A stretch of DNA of 60,000 nt. It comes from Halisarca cf. caerulea. Lineage: Eukaryota > Porifera > Demospongiae > Chondrillida > Halisarcidae. Numbering within the stretch: position 1 is the stretch's first letter; the number at the start of each line of letters is the position of its first letter. This document shows positions 44,691-56,317 of the stretch, one piece after another. The notes under the pieces were generated by a model. It saw only the letters and a list, made by a program, of their open reading frames with translations. It was not told the DNA's origin and made no database searches. The position numbers were made by a program, and so were the translations under genes. The stretch spans positions 11,161,801-11,221,800 of the forward strand of contig CAUJGJ010000397.1 of NCBI GenBank assembly GCA_963170055.1, written 5' to 3'.

Positions 44691-45230
44691 AATAAAGACA
44701 GGCCAATTTTTTGTTCGCAGTTCACTGACACGCACTTCGACTGACTGCGGACGACTGTTCACGATCGTCAACTGTAGGATCTGGAAAGAGCACATAAGGC
44801 TCCTCTTCACTTTTACTTGCGAAATGGCGAAATTTCGAAAATAGCCCGTACAGGCCTACGAGCCGCCATATTTGGTTTACGGGCGAATCCTGACAGGAAT
44901 ACAACTTTTACCTTCGAAACGGTTGTTCGCTAACTCCTCCTGGGAAAAAGATGCGAGTACTTTCTGACTACAGCGAATGTTCCAAAATAAACTTGGTGAG
45001 TGTCCTTATCTATAAGGTGGAATGATTTACGCTTTGGAAACTAAAGTGGCATCGGTGGCAAAAAGGATGTCAACAGCCATGTTCGTGCACAATGATATCC
45101 GTAGTAAGTATGCGGGTATCCTGTCGAAATCCGTTGATTATGCTGCGAAATACGTATTATCCTGTTAGATATTTATCTTGGGAACATGTACCTGCAGGAA
45201 TCCTTTACAGTTTGTATGTGTGACAAAATT

Positions 45231-45236
<6 letters not shown>
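44691..45236. other. No recognisable gene; moderately CpG-rich
   Basis: Contains several CG dinucleotides and a short ATGGCGAAATTTCG start, but no extended frame or motif that I can support. Confidence 0.4.
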
Positions 45237-45273
<37 letters not shown>

Positions 45274-45413
45274 CCATTATGCTGCTAACTCAGTACCATA
45301 GATACTACGAAGAATCCTGTTAGATATTTATTTTTGGAACATACATGTGCAGGATTCCTTTACAGTTTGTATGTGTGATAAAATTGGTGTGTCTATGTGT
45401 ATTTGTGCACATA

Positions 45414-45449
<36 letters not shown>

Positions 45450-45520
45450 CGGTGTGTGAGTGCATGCTCACGCGCGTGTGTGTATGTGTGCGATCTATAT
45501 GGTGTGGGTGTGTGGGTGTG
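45237..45520. repeat. GT microsatellites
   Basis: GT runs at 45237-45268, 45418-45448 and degenerate GT to 45520. The sequence before the first two runs (AGGAATCCTTTACAGTTTGT and AGGATTCCTTTACAGTTTGT) is also repeated, showing a local duplication. Confidence 0.9.
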
Positions 45521-45522
45521 TG

Positions 45523-46885
45523 CAGGGGCGTAGGAACACTCATATGTATACGTGCGGGGGCCAAAGGTTCTATAGATGACGCATGTGGGACATGTCCAAA
45601 GTCCCACTATTGTGTTAATGGGCTGGAATTTGGGCGTGTGTAAGGCTTCGATTATGTGATATGCGCGGGACATTTCCTGACGTAAAGTTTTGTTGAAGAA
45701 GCAAGGGCGATTGCGCTGCTCGATATTTGTTCTGCTTTTACAACATATGAAAGCCTTTATCAAAAGTTAATGTGACGTACATATTGTTGTGTGAGGGAGC
45801 TTGGAAGATCATATTCACGATCGATAGTGGGTATTGCGAACTGCAGTACTTAGTAAACGTCCGCCCTGCTATTTTGCAGTTGATGAAAGGCTTCAAGCGC
45901 ATTTTGAAGGCTCAAACATAGATCGATCGCTCTTTTATAAGGTACTCAAGTTAGTAAAACCGACTTTTCTATTTGAATTTAAGATCAAACAAAGATTACG
46001 CACCTTGTTCTTTGATGTCGTCGATCGGGTGCTGAATATCCAGTTCGCTTCTCTTGAACCGCCGATATGATACTTTGTTAAACTGTCTCTCTTCTTTGCC
46101 TAATGTTCTTCCTCCACTGAGTTTCTCTCGCTTACGGCGCATCGATCATTACAGAGATTAAACACTTCAAACACTTCGGTAAGGGCACTATGTGATTACG
46201 TCACAACTCATGTCACATGACGATCATGTGATAATCGGCCCTTAGCTAAGCGAATCCTTCTTGCAAAATGCCATGTCGTCAAGTAAATCAGCGGATCAAC
46301 GTAGGAAGCTTCTGAGTGTTTTACTGTAATCTATATCGAACCCTTTAACTTTTCACCGATGGGGATTTTGATGCCGCGAGTTTCCAAAGAGTTATTGCTG
46401 GTTATTTTAGTACATTTTTAGTATTTGTTGAATATCTTGAAAACTAGTTCAGTAAACAAAATCCCCATCTGTAGAATATTGGGTAGCCTTATTAGGGACA
46501 GTTTAGTCCATATTCTGTGTCTCTAGGCCTAAGTTTCGATTTACTTGAGAGGAATAACTGCTAAATACAGCTGCTCGGAAAAGTGGTGAGTATTTGAAAG
46601 ATTGACGGAAAATTTGGTTGAAAACTAGTTAAATGTGTAGCTTAAATGTGTTCAAACAGTCTAAATGTCGTTGCTTGCCATTTCTGATACGCATTAGAGA
46701 GAAAAAGCGAATTTGTTAGCAACGAAATCGCCGACTTTCGGAAGCCATTCAAGTGCGAATGGACATGTCCCACATGCGGAAGCATTTTGTACAGCAATAT
46801 TTTAGACGTGTATGATTTTGGGCCCTACTCGCTAAATGTGAGGAGGCCAGGGCCCCCCTGACCCACCCTGGTTCCTACGCCTATG
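45523..46885 (+). mobile_element. hAT-like element A in GT repeats
   Basis: Starts CAGGGGCGTAGGAACACTC and ends GGTTCCTACGCCTATG. The inverted ends share GGCGTAGGAAC. GT repeats on both sides hide any 8 bp duplication. 1,363 bp with no long frame; a 78-codon frame at 45834-46070 has no recognised domain. Confidence 0.7.
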
Positions 46886-46921
<36 letters not shown>

Positions 46922-47006
46922 AAGTGCGTACGTGCATGCTTGCGCGCGCATGTGTATGTGTGTGATCTATATTGTGTGTGATCTATGGTGTGTGTTTTTG
47001 TGTGTG

Positions 47007-47170
47007 CAGGGGCGTAGGAACACTCATACGTATACGTGCGGTGGCCAAAGGTTCTATAGATGAAGCATTTTGTACGGCAATATGTTAGACACGTGTTTGA
47101 TTTTGGGTCCTACTCACTAAATGTGAGGGGGCCAGGACCCCCCTGACCCGCCCTGGTTCCTACGCCTATG
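47007..47170 (+). mobile_element. hAT-like element B, internal deletion of A
   Basis: 164 bp. The first 60 bases match the left end of A and the last 100 match the right end (GAAGCATTTTGTACGGCAAT to CCTACGCCTATG). The flanking GT-rich sequence, including GTGATCTAT, also matches the flank of A. Confidence 0.8.
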
Positions 47171-47383
47171 GTGTGTGTGTGCGTATGTGTGTGTGAGTTG
47201 TGCTTGTATGTGTTTTGTACATGTGTGTGTGCACCAATAGTTGACGAGTGTTGTTGGCTATGTAGCAGAAGATTCATCCCCTGGGAACAAGAGCAGAGAT
47301 GGTCACCAACGAAATGAATTGGCCATATTGAAATATATGGGCGTCGCTAGCAATGGTTTGAAGTTTATTCAGGATTTAATTGT

Positions 47384-47388
47384 GTGTA

Positions 47389-47420
<32 letters not shown>

Positions 47421-47422
47421 TA

Positions 47423-47459
<37 letters not shown>

Positions 47460-47545
47460 ACGTATATATATATATATATGTGTGTGTGTGCCAATAGTTG
47501 GTGAGTGTTGTGTACATGTGTGTGTGTGTGTGTGTGTATGTGTTA
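47384..47545. repeat. GT-TA-GT compound microsatellite
   Basis: GT array, a TA run at 47463-47480, then GT again. Confidence 0.9.
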
Positions 47546-48860
47546 TAAATTTTATCCATGAATTTTCCTTCACTGCTGCAAAATGGCGGCTGTAACTGTT
47601 CACGTATTGGACACTTCAGAAATAATAGATCCTGGTTATCAGGCCTGTGTTTTGTAGTATAAATTTGAACACCCGAACATCCTCAGTAAATATATTTAAG
47701 TTCCTTCAAGTCAGCTTACATGGAAGCCAGGGCACGCTGTCCAACAATCTAGCTCGGAACGCTTATTTGAGCTGCTTAGGAGTGGATCAACGAGCTGATG
47801 GACATGATTCAAGCCTATAAACTTCAGAATCAGCCTTCGAAATAGCACCAAGCTTCGTTAAATGTGATATACTGCATGCGTTATCCAAGATCCTCACTTA
47901 ATGAGTGAACGGAACGACGCCATACTTTTTAGCCTGGATTCCTAGACTAATAGCTTCCATGCATTTGCGTAAATAAAAATGCAAACAGTCGACTTTCAAG
48001 TGATTCGCGAAATTTACATCCCGCGAAAATTTCAGACAGTAGGGTAATCTATTAGTATGAAAGCCATTTCACCATTATACTGAGAACTGACATAATGCCT
48101 CATGTGCTAGTATTAAATTACAGTAACTTTTTGAAGTATTATGGAGTACGGTGGTACTCCATATGTAGGATTGACACGGAAAAAACATGGCCACCATACA
48201 TTAGCGCAAATTTTGTTTTCGTCTGAAAACTAACAATGCAGTACAGTTAGTAACATTTAAAAGTGATATTGGTACCTTTTGACACACTAGCTATAAGATG
48301 AAGTAGTTAAAACCCTTCATAGGCCAATTTCTTTAAAGAACTTTGCAATTTTAGATGAAAATGTATGGCTACGCAACACCAGTACCATTTTAAGATTATT
48401 CTTATTCTTCTTCTTATTATTATTATTCTCGTCGTTTTTTCGAACTGGGCTACAGGTGGCCACGAAGGGTCCAGAGGTCTCATCTTTCGCCAGTGAGCTC
48501 CGATTGTTAGCGCGAAGTGCCTTTTGTAGGTTTTGAAGCAATACCTACACTTCTAAAGCGAGAAAAAAATTAATAGGCAAATCCCATACATTCGCCGGAT
48601 CAGCCATTTTCGGATCGGCGAAATGACTACGCGAGACTAGACATACGCGTACGTGCACAAGGTCTGCACTTCGATGATCGTCGACTTCAGCGCTCTTTTC
48701 GTTCGATCATTTGTTTCTAGATGGGTACATTGATATTAGTCAGATAACTGCATAGATTTCTAGTTTCTTTATCTTACAAGATTTGATCGTGTTCCTTCTC
48801 AACTGTAGTGGAAACCTATTCAAGCAACCGTTTCGCTATAAAAGGAAAAACCGCACGAAC
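47546..48860. other. No recognisable gene
   Basis: Contains ATGGCGGC at about 47583 and a TTATTATTATTC run at 48405-48430 but no frame with recognisable similarity. Confidence 0.4.
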
Positions 48861-49425
48861 AAGGGTGTATAAAACCATTTAAAAATGGTACAAGGATGTA
48901 GGATTGACACAGGATCGTGCAAAAAGCCATTATCAAAAAAGGATTCTCCAAAAACACTTGGAACAAGGTTAAGTTGCAAAACCGGTACAGGGCTAGGTGG
49001 GCAAAGGGCAAGACAGGCATAGGGCTTGACGAGCATAGGGCTACACATGCATGAGGCTAGATGGGCATAGGGCTAGACAGAGTTTAATTGGACTGAATGT
49101 ACACTGTGCAAATTCCTACATCCCGCAGCACGTATGTACTGTATAATGTGCTGCACATGCGGGATGTAGGAATTTGCACAGTGTACATTCAGTCCAATTA
49201 AACTCTGTCTAGCCCTATGCCCATCTAGCCTCATGCATGTGTAGCCCTATGCTCGTCAAGCCCTATGCCTGTCTTGCCCTTTGCCCACCTAGCCCTGTAC
49301 CGGTTTTGCAACTTAACCTTGTTCCAAGTGTTTTTGGAGAATCCTTTTTTGATAATGGCTTTTTGCACGATCCTGTGTCAATCCTACATCCTTGTACCAT
49401 TTTTAAATGGTTTTTATACACCCTT
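48861..49425. repeat. 565 bp near-perfect palindrome
   Basis: Left arm 48861-49131 and right arm 49148-49425 are inverse copies with few differences, the clearest being six bases (ATGTGC) present only in the right arm near the centre. The spacer is about 16 bp. Each arm holds several GGGCTAGAC/GGGCATA words like those at 4555-4730. The identical 58-residue frames found on both strands are mirror images, not genes. It may be a foldback element or a recent inverted duplication. Confidence 0.9.
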
Positions 49426-49778
49426 ATAAATTAGACTGTGCCAACCTACAACCTTGGGGACCACCATAACATTAGAAGTAAAGCATTCTGACCACTGCAC
49501 GTACGAGGACCGTCCAGATTTTAACCACTGTACATACAATCGTTTGTTGCTACACAGCTATAGATAGTAGCAAACACTAACACTGACATGCAGGCAATTA
49601 AGATTGAACAAAGGCACAGTACAAAGTAGGTAGCATGAATGAGCTTGAGAACAATGTTAAAATTGTCAATATGTTCCAAAACTGCTTCTGTCTTCTTCCT
49701 GCCTGGTACCTTCCCTGATCACATCGTTCCACTGTAACAAAAAGTGCTACTGAAGATTTTGACACAACTCATTTTTGT
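49426..49778. other. No recognisable gene
   Basis: Unique-looking spacer between the palindrome and repeat 2L. Confidence 0.4.
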
Positions 49779-49828
49779 TATTGTTTTTACTTTCACCGGA
49801 AGTGTCTGGAACATCCGGAACGATGTCA

Positions 49829-49859
<31 letters not shown>

Positions 49860-50880
49860 AACAATATGGCGGACTTTTAGGCGGTAGGCGGTATCGCTGT
49901 AATATTTCAGTTAAATTTGTGTCTTTGCTCCTGTTTTCGTCAGCGAAGAATCTTCTAGCCATAAGGAGTTTGTTTGAGAGTTATTAACAAAGTTTCAAGT
50001 TGCTCCAAGAATTTCCGTGGGCCTTCAAGTTGTATGGGTACATGAACAAGTCTAAAGATGTTCTCTTTGTTCTAAAAAGGTTTGGAAGGACTCGAAAACT
50101 GACAAATGCTCTTCTGATGCCTCCTCTAATATGAAAGAGAACTTGGACTTAGTATTTAGGACGAAAACGTCCACGAATGGAGAGCTAAACCAAAGAATCT
50201 TATGTTACGTCACTGCGGAAGTCTATAAAAGCCAAGAAAAGGTCAAAGAAAGCTTCGGGAACAGGTGAGATGACTGCTGAAAGCTTTGTTTCTTTGTTTA
50301 ACCATTGTGGAGTGTCTAAATGTGTATTTAAAGTGGTTTGGTGCCCTTTAGTACGAGTTGGACTTCAGTAAAAGAAATTCTTTAGCTTTTCTTGGATATT
50401 TTTGCGTATGTGTGTATGATTTTGTGTTCGTGTGTTTGTTCAGGCCTCGTCTAGCATGGCATTAGAGGGTTGACGTATACTTTAGAACGAAAACGTCCAT
50501 GGATAGAAGAAAAAAACACGAAACTTTACAACACGCTATCACAGAAGAATTTTGAGGGGGAAGAGAAGTTTCAAGAAAGCTTCAGAAATAGGTAAGATGA
50601 TTGTTGATAGCTCTGTTTTTTTAGCTAACCGTTTTCAAACGTATATGTAAAAATTTCTGTATGTATTTTCTTGGATATGTTCGCATTTGTTTATGTTCCT
50701 TGTGTCTGTGTGTTTATTTGACTATGTTCCTGTGTTTGTGTGTGTGTGTGTGTGTGTTGTGTGTGTGTGTTGTGTGTTTGTGTGCATTTGTGTGTTTATG
50801 TTAATGTGTGGGTGTGGGTGTGTGTATTTGTGATAGATAAGATGACTGTTGAAAGCTCTAATTTGTTAGCTAACCTTTTT
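49779..50880 (+). repeat. Long repeat 2L, copy 1
   Basis: Starts TATTGTTTTTACTTTCACCG, followed by the TCCGGAACG words, a TA array and GTCAACAATATGGCGGAC, as in family 2 but without the end B hairpin. Then about 900 bp homologous to 56231-57846, with CTCCAAGAATTTCCGTGGGC, two exon-like modules (50156-50264, 50482-50591) each ending at a GT(A/G)AGA, and GT repeats. The end abuts the complete family 2 element. Confidence 0.75.
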
Positions 50881-51178
50881 GGGCCGCCGGAAGGCGGCCC
50901 TATATTGTTTTTACTTTCACCGGAAGTGTCCGGAACGTCCGGAACGATGTCTATATATATATATATATATATATATGTCAACAACATGGCGGACGCAAAG
51001 TCGGTACGTAATCTTTCGGCTATATTTCGGTAAAATTCGTTCGTTCGCTTCTGATTTTATCAGCGAAGAGTCTTTTCGACCAGAAGAGTTCTTCGAAGAC
51101 GATTTCCAAGCGATTCGAGTTTCCAGGGCCGTGGGCGGCCCACGAGTTTTTTAAACTCGAATCGCTTGTTCAAAGGTA
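50881..51178 (-). mobile_element. Family 2 hairpin-ended element F2, complete
   Basis: End B first: GGGCCGCC-GGAA-GGCGGCCC (50881-50900). Then TATATTGTTTTTACTTTCACC, two tandem TCCGGAACG words, a TA array, GTCAACAACATGGCGGACGC, and end A: CAAGCGATTCGAGT to its partner ACTCGAATCGCTTG ending at 51178, with core GTGGGCGGCCCAC. 298 bp, non-coding. Flanks on the plus strand are TTTTT left and TT right, i.e. AA at end A and AAAAA at end B in element orientation, as for E4 and E7. Confidence 0.92.
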
Positions 51179-51408
51179 TATGTAAGAATTTCTGTATGAA
51201 TTTTCTTGGATATGTTCACTTGCTTTTATGTTTGCTTGTGTCTGTGTGTTTATTCATAGACCCTCAAATACCTGGACTGGAAACTCCTACCGTACGCCAT
51301 GTTCACATGCTCGTTCACTGCTTCCGGTTTTGCTAGCTTGAAACCGCCCACTTACCCACAAAATTTTTGGCGTCGAAGCAATGATATTCATATTCTTTAT
51401 TCATAAGC

Positions 51409-52479
51409 GTGGATAAATCTATGAACGAAGTTAAAATGGAGAGTATTTGCACCGAATTTTCGACTGTTTTAGACCGTCTTCAAGCGAAAGACTGTTATTT
51501 GGTCGTATCTGCTCAACAAGCGACTGTTCTCCAGCAAGTGAGTGCTTTTAGAAGGCACATGGAGCAAGAATCTTCTCGCCACATCGTATGGGGACATTTG
51601 AGGGGCATTCGGGATACACTAGAGAAAGTCGTACAAGACAGTGCCTCCACCAAATTCAAGACTTTCTGGCAGAATTTTCATGTTGTTAGCACTACTGTGC
51701 TCCCGAATTTGTGGTGTAACTTGGCGCGATCTATCCAGGCCTCGATCGACGCATTAACTTACCAAGCTGTGTCTCGGCAGTGGGCAGAAATGTTGCTCCC
51801 TCGGTTTTCAAAAGACAGTCATGACAATGGAGAATTGTTCGAACGTGCCTTTGGTCCAGAGGAAGAGAAGGCTATAATGTACGCAAGCGGCTTCGTTGTA
51901 AGGAAATTACAGCGCAAGTACTCAACAATCGACACGCCTTTAGCAGCAGAAATAACGGAAACACTCATGAACCTGCTGAGCGATGGCAAGTACACTGACG
52001 CGGACAGCTGCTTTGAAGACTTTTTACAAGAGTGGTTCCAGGACGTTGATAGAGGGGGACTGTCACTCGTTAGCCCCAGCACTTTCACTTTGTTTAAGTG
52101 CATTGAAAGCATTGCATACAAGAATTTGCAATGTATGTTTGACCACTCGAATGACAAAAGAGATACGCAGTCTGGTACAGTAGCTGTCGTTTGTACCAAT
52201 GAACATGTACAATTTCTGTGGGCCACTATCTCTCTTGATATATCTTGTGAACAGAACAGTCAAACTCTACTAAAGGAGATAGTAGAGCTTTGGGTTACCA
52301 TGCGAGGTCATTCCATGGCAAGTATGGTTGTTGAAGCTTACAAGCGGCAAAAGGCAAAGAGCACAAAAGGTGCAAAGGGAATTCGCAAGCAGCTAAAATT
52401 AGGTGAGTCATCACACCATTGTAGTATACATACACTACAGGCTATTTGTCCGTCTTCTCTTTTGTCTTCGTCTAGTTAG
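51409..52479 (+). CDS. P-element second gene, intact (function unknown)
   Basis: 356 residues without stops. Copy 1 alignment suggests the start may be the Met at 51436 (MESICTEF aligns with MDSICVEF). No signal peptide or membrane segment. Mixed helical character; conserved strings with copy 1: DCYLVVSAQQATVLQQV, VVQDSASTKFKTFWQNFH, ALTYQAVSRQWAEMLLPR, EEEKAIMYASGFVVRKLQRK, TNEHVQFLWATISLDISCE and LLKEIVELWVTMRGHSMAS, then a basic tail AKSTKGAKGIRKQLK. After KLG the reading differs between copies, and both carry GTGAGT there (52403-52408 here), so residues past about 332 may be intronic. The gene overlaps the transposase end by 45 bp on the opposite strand. Conservation despite decay of the neighbouring transposase suggests a real element gene: perhaps a regulator or DNA-binding partner, but no function can be read from the sequence. 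Confidence 0.8.
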   Translation: MDKSMNEVKMESICTEFSTVLDRLQAKDCYLVVSAQQATVLQQVSAFRRHMEQESSRHIVWGHLRGIRDTLEKVVQDSASTKFKTFWQNFHVVSTTVLPNLWCNLARSIQASIDALTYQAVSRQWAEMLLPRFSKDSHDNGELFERAFGPEEEKAIMYASGFVVRKLQRKYSTIDTPLAAEITETLMNLLSDGKYTDADSCFEDFLQEWFQDVDRGGLSLVSPSTFTLFKCIESIAYKNLQCMFDHSNDKRDTQSGTVAVVCTNEHVQFLWATISLDISCEQNSQTLLKEIVELWVTMRGHSMASMVVEAYKRQKAKSTKGAKGIRKQLKLGESSHHCSIHTLQAICPSSLLSSSS

Positions 52480-55400
52480 TGGTACCTGCTGTGTTGTACT
52501 GTCACGATCTTGTACCTCTGTGTTGCCTCGTTTTGTTTCCAGTGATAGTACAGCCATTAATCTAAGGCTGTTGCAGTTGTCAAAATACTGTGAAACTGTG
52601 GGGTTATCATTATAGCGCCCACGGGATCGTTGATGACCAAAAAATGCTTCCAAGCAATCCTGGTTCAGGCGGCAGCTAAAGAAGTACTTCACCCCTTCTT
52701 CTCGTAGAATTGCTCTGCCAAGCTCCACGAATGACAGTGCTATGTACAAAATAGATAAAATAGCTTAATTGATTAGCAGACACCCATTCACATGTTTTGA
52801 ACATGGGCATACTTGTGATCTTGAGACCTTCCCTAGTTTCCCTGCTCAAGAGCATTCTCTCCTTTTGAGGATTTGTGTAGCCTGGCAATCCTCGAACATG
52901 CTGCTCCCACTCCAAAAGGTACCCAAGAAATGTTTCCTCCAGCCACTATTAAATGTCATTGGATGATATACATGTGTCTGCCACAGTAATGTACAATGTC
53001 CATGCACGGATGTAATATTGCATACCTGAAAACGTGAATCCTGTTCGGATGTGTAGGCAGCAATGTCAGGCTTCCTTCTCCTTTGGGCCTCACTCAATGA
53101 TCGCGAATTAAGACAGTCAAAGAATCGATCAAATATGAGGCAGAATTTAATAGTGGCTGCCATGTTGTCATATGATGTCCCTGTTCTGGTGTAACAGTTA
53201 ATGGATTTCATGGCATGTGCAACTGATGAACTGAGTGCCTGTAGGGAATCACAATTATACAAATGACATTGTGTAATTTAACACATTACTGCATTTCACT
53301 ATAATATTATGCAACTGTGGTGTCATTAGTGCATTCACCATTACCTGTGCCGCTAGATTAACCCTCATCTTCGAATAGGAAGTCAAATGTACATGTTCAT
53401 GCTTCAACTTGGTGGAATACAGTCCTGAGTCAGTTCTAGTTGCTTGGTAAACTGTAACAAGATGGCTCCACATGATGTAAAATCCATTGTTCTAAAATGA
53501 GGATGTTCGTATGACAGCTTACATAATATATAGCTCAGCTTTATGTACCTAACATATTATATTGAAACAGTGTCTACCTCACCTGAAGAAGGCGAGTTTT
53601 GTCCCATCCTGACTGGTTCCAGCAGTTGCGGACTGTTTTAATGAGGTGTGGCACATCCGATATAAAATAGATGAACCTATCTGGAGCAAACTTGTTTCTA
53701 GTCTTATAAGTGACGCCTAGTTTCGTTCCCTCCTCACTGGCATGCATGCGAAAGAATTGACGATTCATTGATGCTCCATCACCAGTGATGCACATAACCT
53801 GACATATAGAGTACATAGTGGTGCAGTAGATCATTGCCTCTAGTCATAAATGTGGGTGTCAATGTAGCAGATTCTCACCTTGAAACCAGCTACCTCTAAG
53901 GCTTCCACAAGTTCCCATACTATGCCATAGAGCTGATCTCCAGTTAGGTTCTTGGTAGGGTAATGGGCTAGAGGAAACTTGAGGGAGCTACAAATGCCTT
54001 GAACCATGAATCCCATTACATGTGTGGCAATTGCTTCAACAGCTAGGGTATCTGAAGTGGTTGCCATCTCCCTGGTGATGCTCATGATATCATTGTTGGC
54101 CTCTCCGATGTTGGTAAAACCAACTATTTGACCTGAATGGTGGTTGTACACAACATCCTCTTTAATTTTCATCTCATCCATTACGAGTGCCAGTAAACAG
54201 TTTCTGTGATGCCCCCCCCTCTAATCCCAGATACTTCAACCAGCTGCTGAAGTGCTTCCTTTTGGATACCTGTGAATTATAATAAGAATTTAAATTTGTA
54301 AAATATTTTGTCATAATACGGTCACTGTGGTAGGCTGACCTGAGGCAGTCTTGAACCAATGAGTGTAGTCCCTTAAGGTACGAGAGGAAGGGAGTTTGAC
54401 TACCCTACGTAGCATCTCATAGCCTGTGGGTGAGTGATGCCTGAGTTGCAAGCACATTCTTAACATCATTGGGTTCCATCTCATGCCCTGTGGTCCCTTG
54501 GTAGATGCAGCTTTCATTTGTCTATGCGGAGGCAACAGAATTTAATTGTTTGTGCTATTTTCATAATATTATGTGATTCACACACATGCATGGAGTATTT
54601 CGGATGTGCATGAACTCACTGTTCCCAAAAAATTCTTTTCAAATCTGTTGTAGGCAATTTTTGCATTGCATTGTTATAGTCCCTTAGGGCAGGGGTGAGG
54701 CTTGCATCCAGTTCGTCATCCACAACCACCTCACTTCCCCTCATAATCTCAGCAACCCTTGTGTCAAGTGACATGGCCTTCCGTTTCCACTTTCTGGTGG
54801 CCTTTAGACTCAGGATGTGTTGTTGGCGTTTTTGAGGAGTGTTCATGTATCTCCAATTGGTCCTTTTCCCAGATGCTTGAGTTGTTCCTACAACATTAAT
54901 AATGTGGTTTAGCTAATGTGGTTGTTTGCAAGTTACTATTAAGACTAAGTGCTGACTTGCAGATTGACCTCTGAATAAACACTTTTAGCATGGTCCATGG
55001 TTGTGACCAAATTAGGATATCAGGCCCAGTGATGTAAGTTGTGCTGTTTGCACATTATATTGAAATGCATTAAAATCAGGCTGTTAAATGACTCAGAGGT
55101 AACAGTGCACTAGATGTGCACTGTTACCTAAGTCATGATCCAATCACATTTCTGCATTAATTTTTCATCAATCTTAATTTTACATGAATGTTTGCATGTG
55201 TGTAAATGTTAAACTGATATTGAGACACAAACCTTTTGCTCTTGCCAATCTCATGCGCAACATCGCCTGGCTGAAATGACACTTAGGACAGCATGTTTCA
55301 CTCGGTAAGATAAGTCTATAACAGTCTCGGTGTCGTACAGTTTTAGTGTGACCAGTCAAGTCAATGTGGACTACTTTCTCCCGCTTCCCCCTAACAACTT

Positions 55401-55979
55401 CAATATGTTCTTTCTTTAAGTTTCCTGGGCAGATTCTCAAATGTCCAATGCGTGCTAGGAACTCCTTGGCCAAAATGTGGTCCAATTCAGCTGGTATAGA
55501 TTGGAGTGCTGGGCAATTCATACTCGTCACCTCACATCCCAACACATATAGGTGCCATTTTTTATCCTTGGTGATGATCAAAGACATAGTCTTTGCAATT
55601 GGATCGAAAGCACTTGGTACATCCTCACAGCCATCTATTTGTATTAGACGAATCCTAGTGGTAGTGTCCTTAGAAATGTCATGCCACTGCACAGAAATGT
55701 AAAAACAGCATCCTTCAACATAGCACACTGTAACAACGTGATGCAGATGCTTACTGCATCATATCCAGGAGATTCTTGAAGAATACTGTGAATCTCTGCC
55801 ATTGTACATTGTGGCTGCTGTGTGGGTAGATAGAGAATACATATGTCATCTAGGCCTTGCTTGAACCCTCCTTAATATACTTCTTCATATTTGTTTACCT
55901 TTTCCCTTCTTCTTTTTGGAGCAGGTGTTAGCCTCTTTGAACTTCTTGGCCCTCTTTTCTTATACTGAGCTGCTGACAT
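52435..55979 (-). pseudogene. P-superfamily transposase copy 2, 11 exons, G-run frameshift
   Basis: Same exon order as copy 1, read right to left: ATG 55979-55977; exon 3 at about 55690-55230 (DISKDTTTRIRLIQIDG, HRDCYRLILP, CCPKCHFS); exon 4 at 54880-54625 with an open frame where copy 1 is shifted; exon 5 at 54520-54342 (SPTGYEMLRRVVKLPSSRTL); exon 6 ending LEVAGFK at 53880; exon 7 (CITGDGAS, ISDVPHLIKTV); exons 8-10; exon 11 to 52435 (LNQDCLEAFFGHQRSRGRY). All three acidic catalytic signatures remain. A run of eight C (54212-54219, plus strand) in exon 6 is two bases longer than in copy 1, shifting the frame just before MDEMKIKED. Thus the two copies carry different single lesions. Confidence 0.87.
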
Positions 55980-56230
55980 ACTTAGCTCCTCTACATATTA
56001 GACTGGTCTCACAGTAATGATTCAGAAGTTAAAGTTATTCTCTTTGTCTTTTTATAGGGGAAGCCTCAAAAAGTTCTTTGTCTGCTCCAAGACCTTCACA
56101 TGCGACTTAACAATCCAGGGATCCAATAGACACTGCCCTAGCTGCAGCTGTACTTATTATTATTCATTGTCTGAACCATAACTAATCACATTTTTGTAAC
56201 CGCAACTTCGACTTGGCCGTGATATTTTTA

Positions 56231-56278
56231 TATTGTTTTTGCTTTCACCGGAAGTGTCCGGAACGTCTGGAACGATGT

Positions 56279-56317
<39 letters not shown>

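Larger units (their letters stand above)
51255..56230 (-). mobile_element. P-superfamily transposon copy 2, one end lost
   Basis: The left end CATAGACCCTCAAATACCTG and the following 100 bp match the right end of copy 1, so this copy is inverted. Homology continues through both genes to about 56222, corresponding to position 14845 of copy 1; the outer 660 bp with the second TIR is missing and repeat 2L copy 2 begins there. Confidence 0.9.

Noticed and set aside
45328..45763. Thr-His or Cys-Val rich reading frames in GT arrays (also near 47365-47603, 50740-51033, 57231-57832)
   Set aside because: They are translations of dinucleotide repeats on both strands, with no other coding signal.
48836..49434. 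Identical short proteins on opposite strands at 48836-49048 and 49237-49434
   Set aside because: They are mirror images produced by the large palindrome, not a conserved gene pair.
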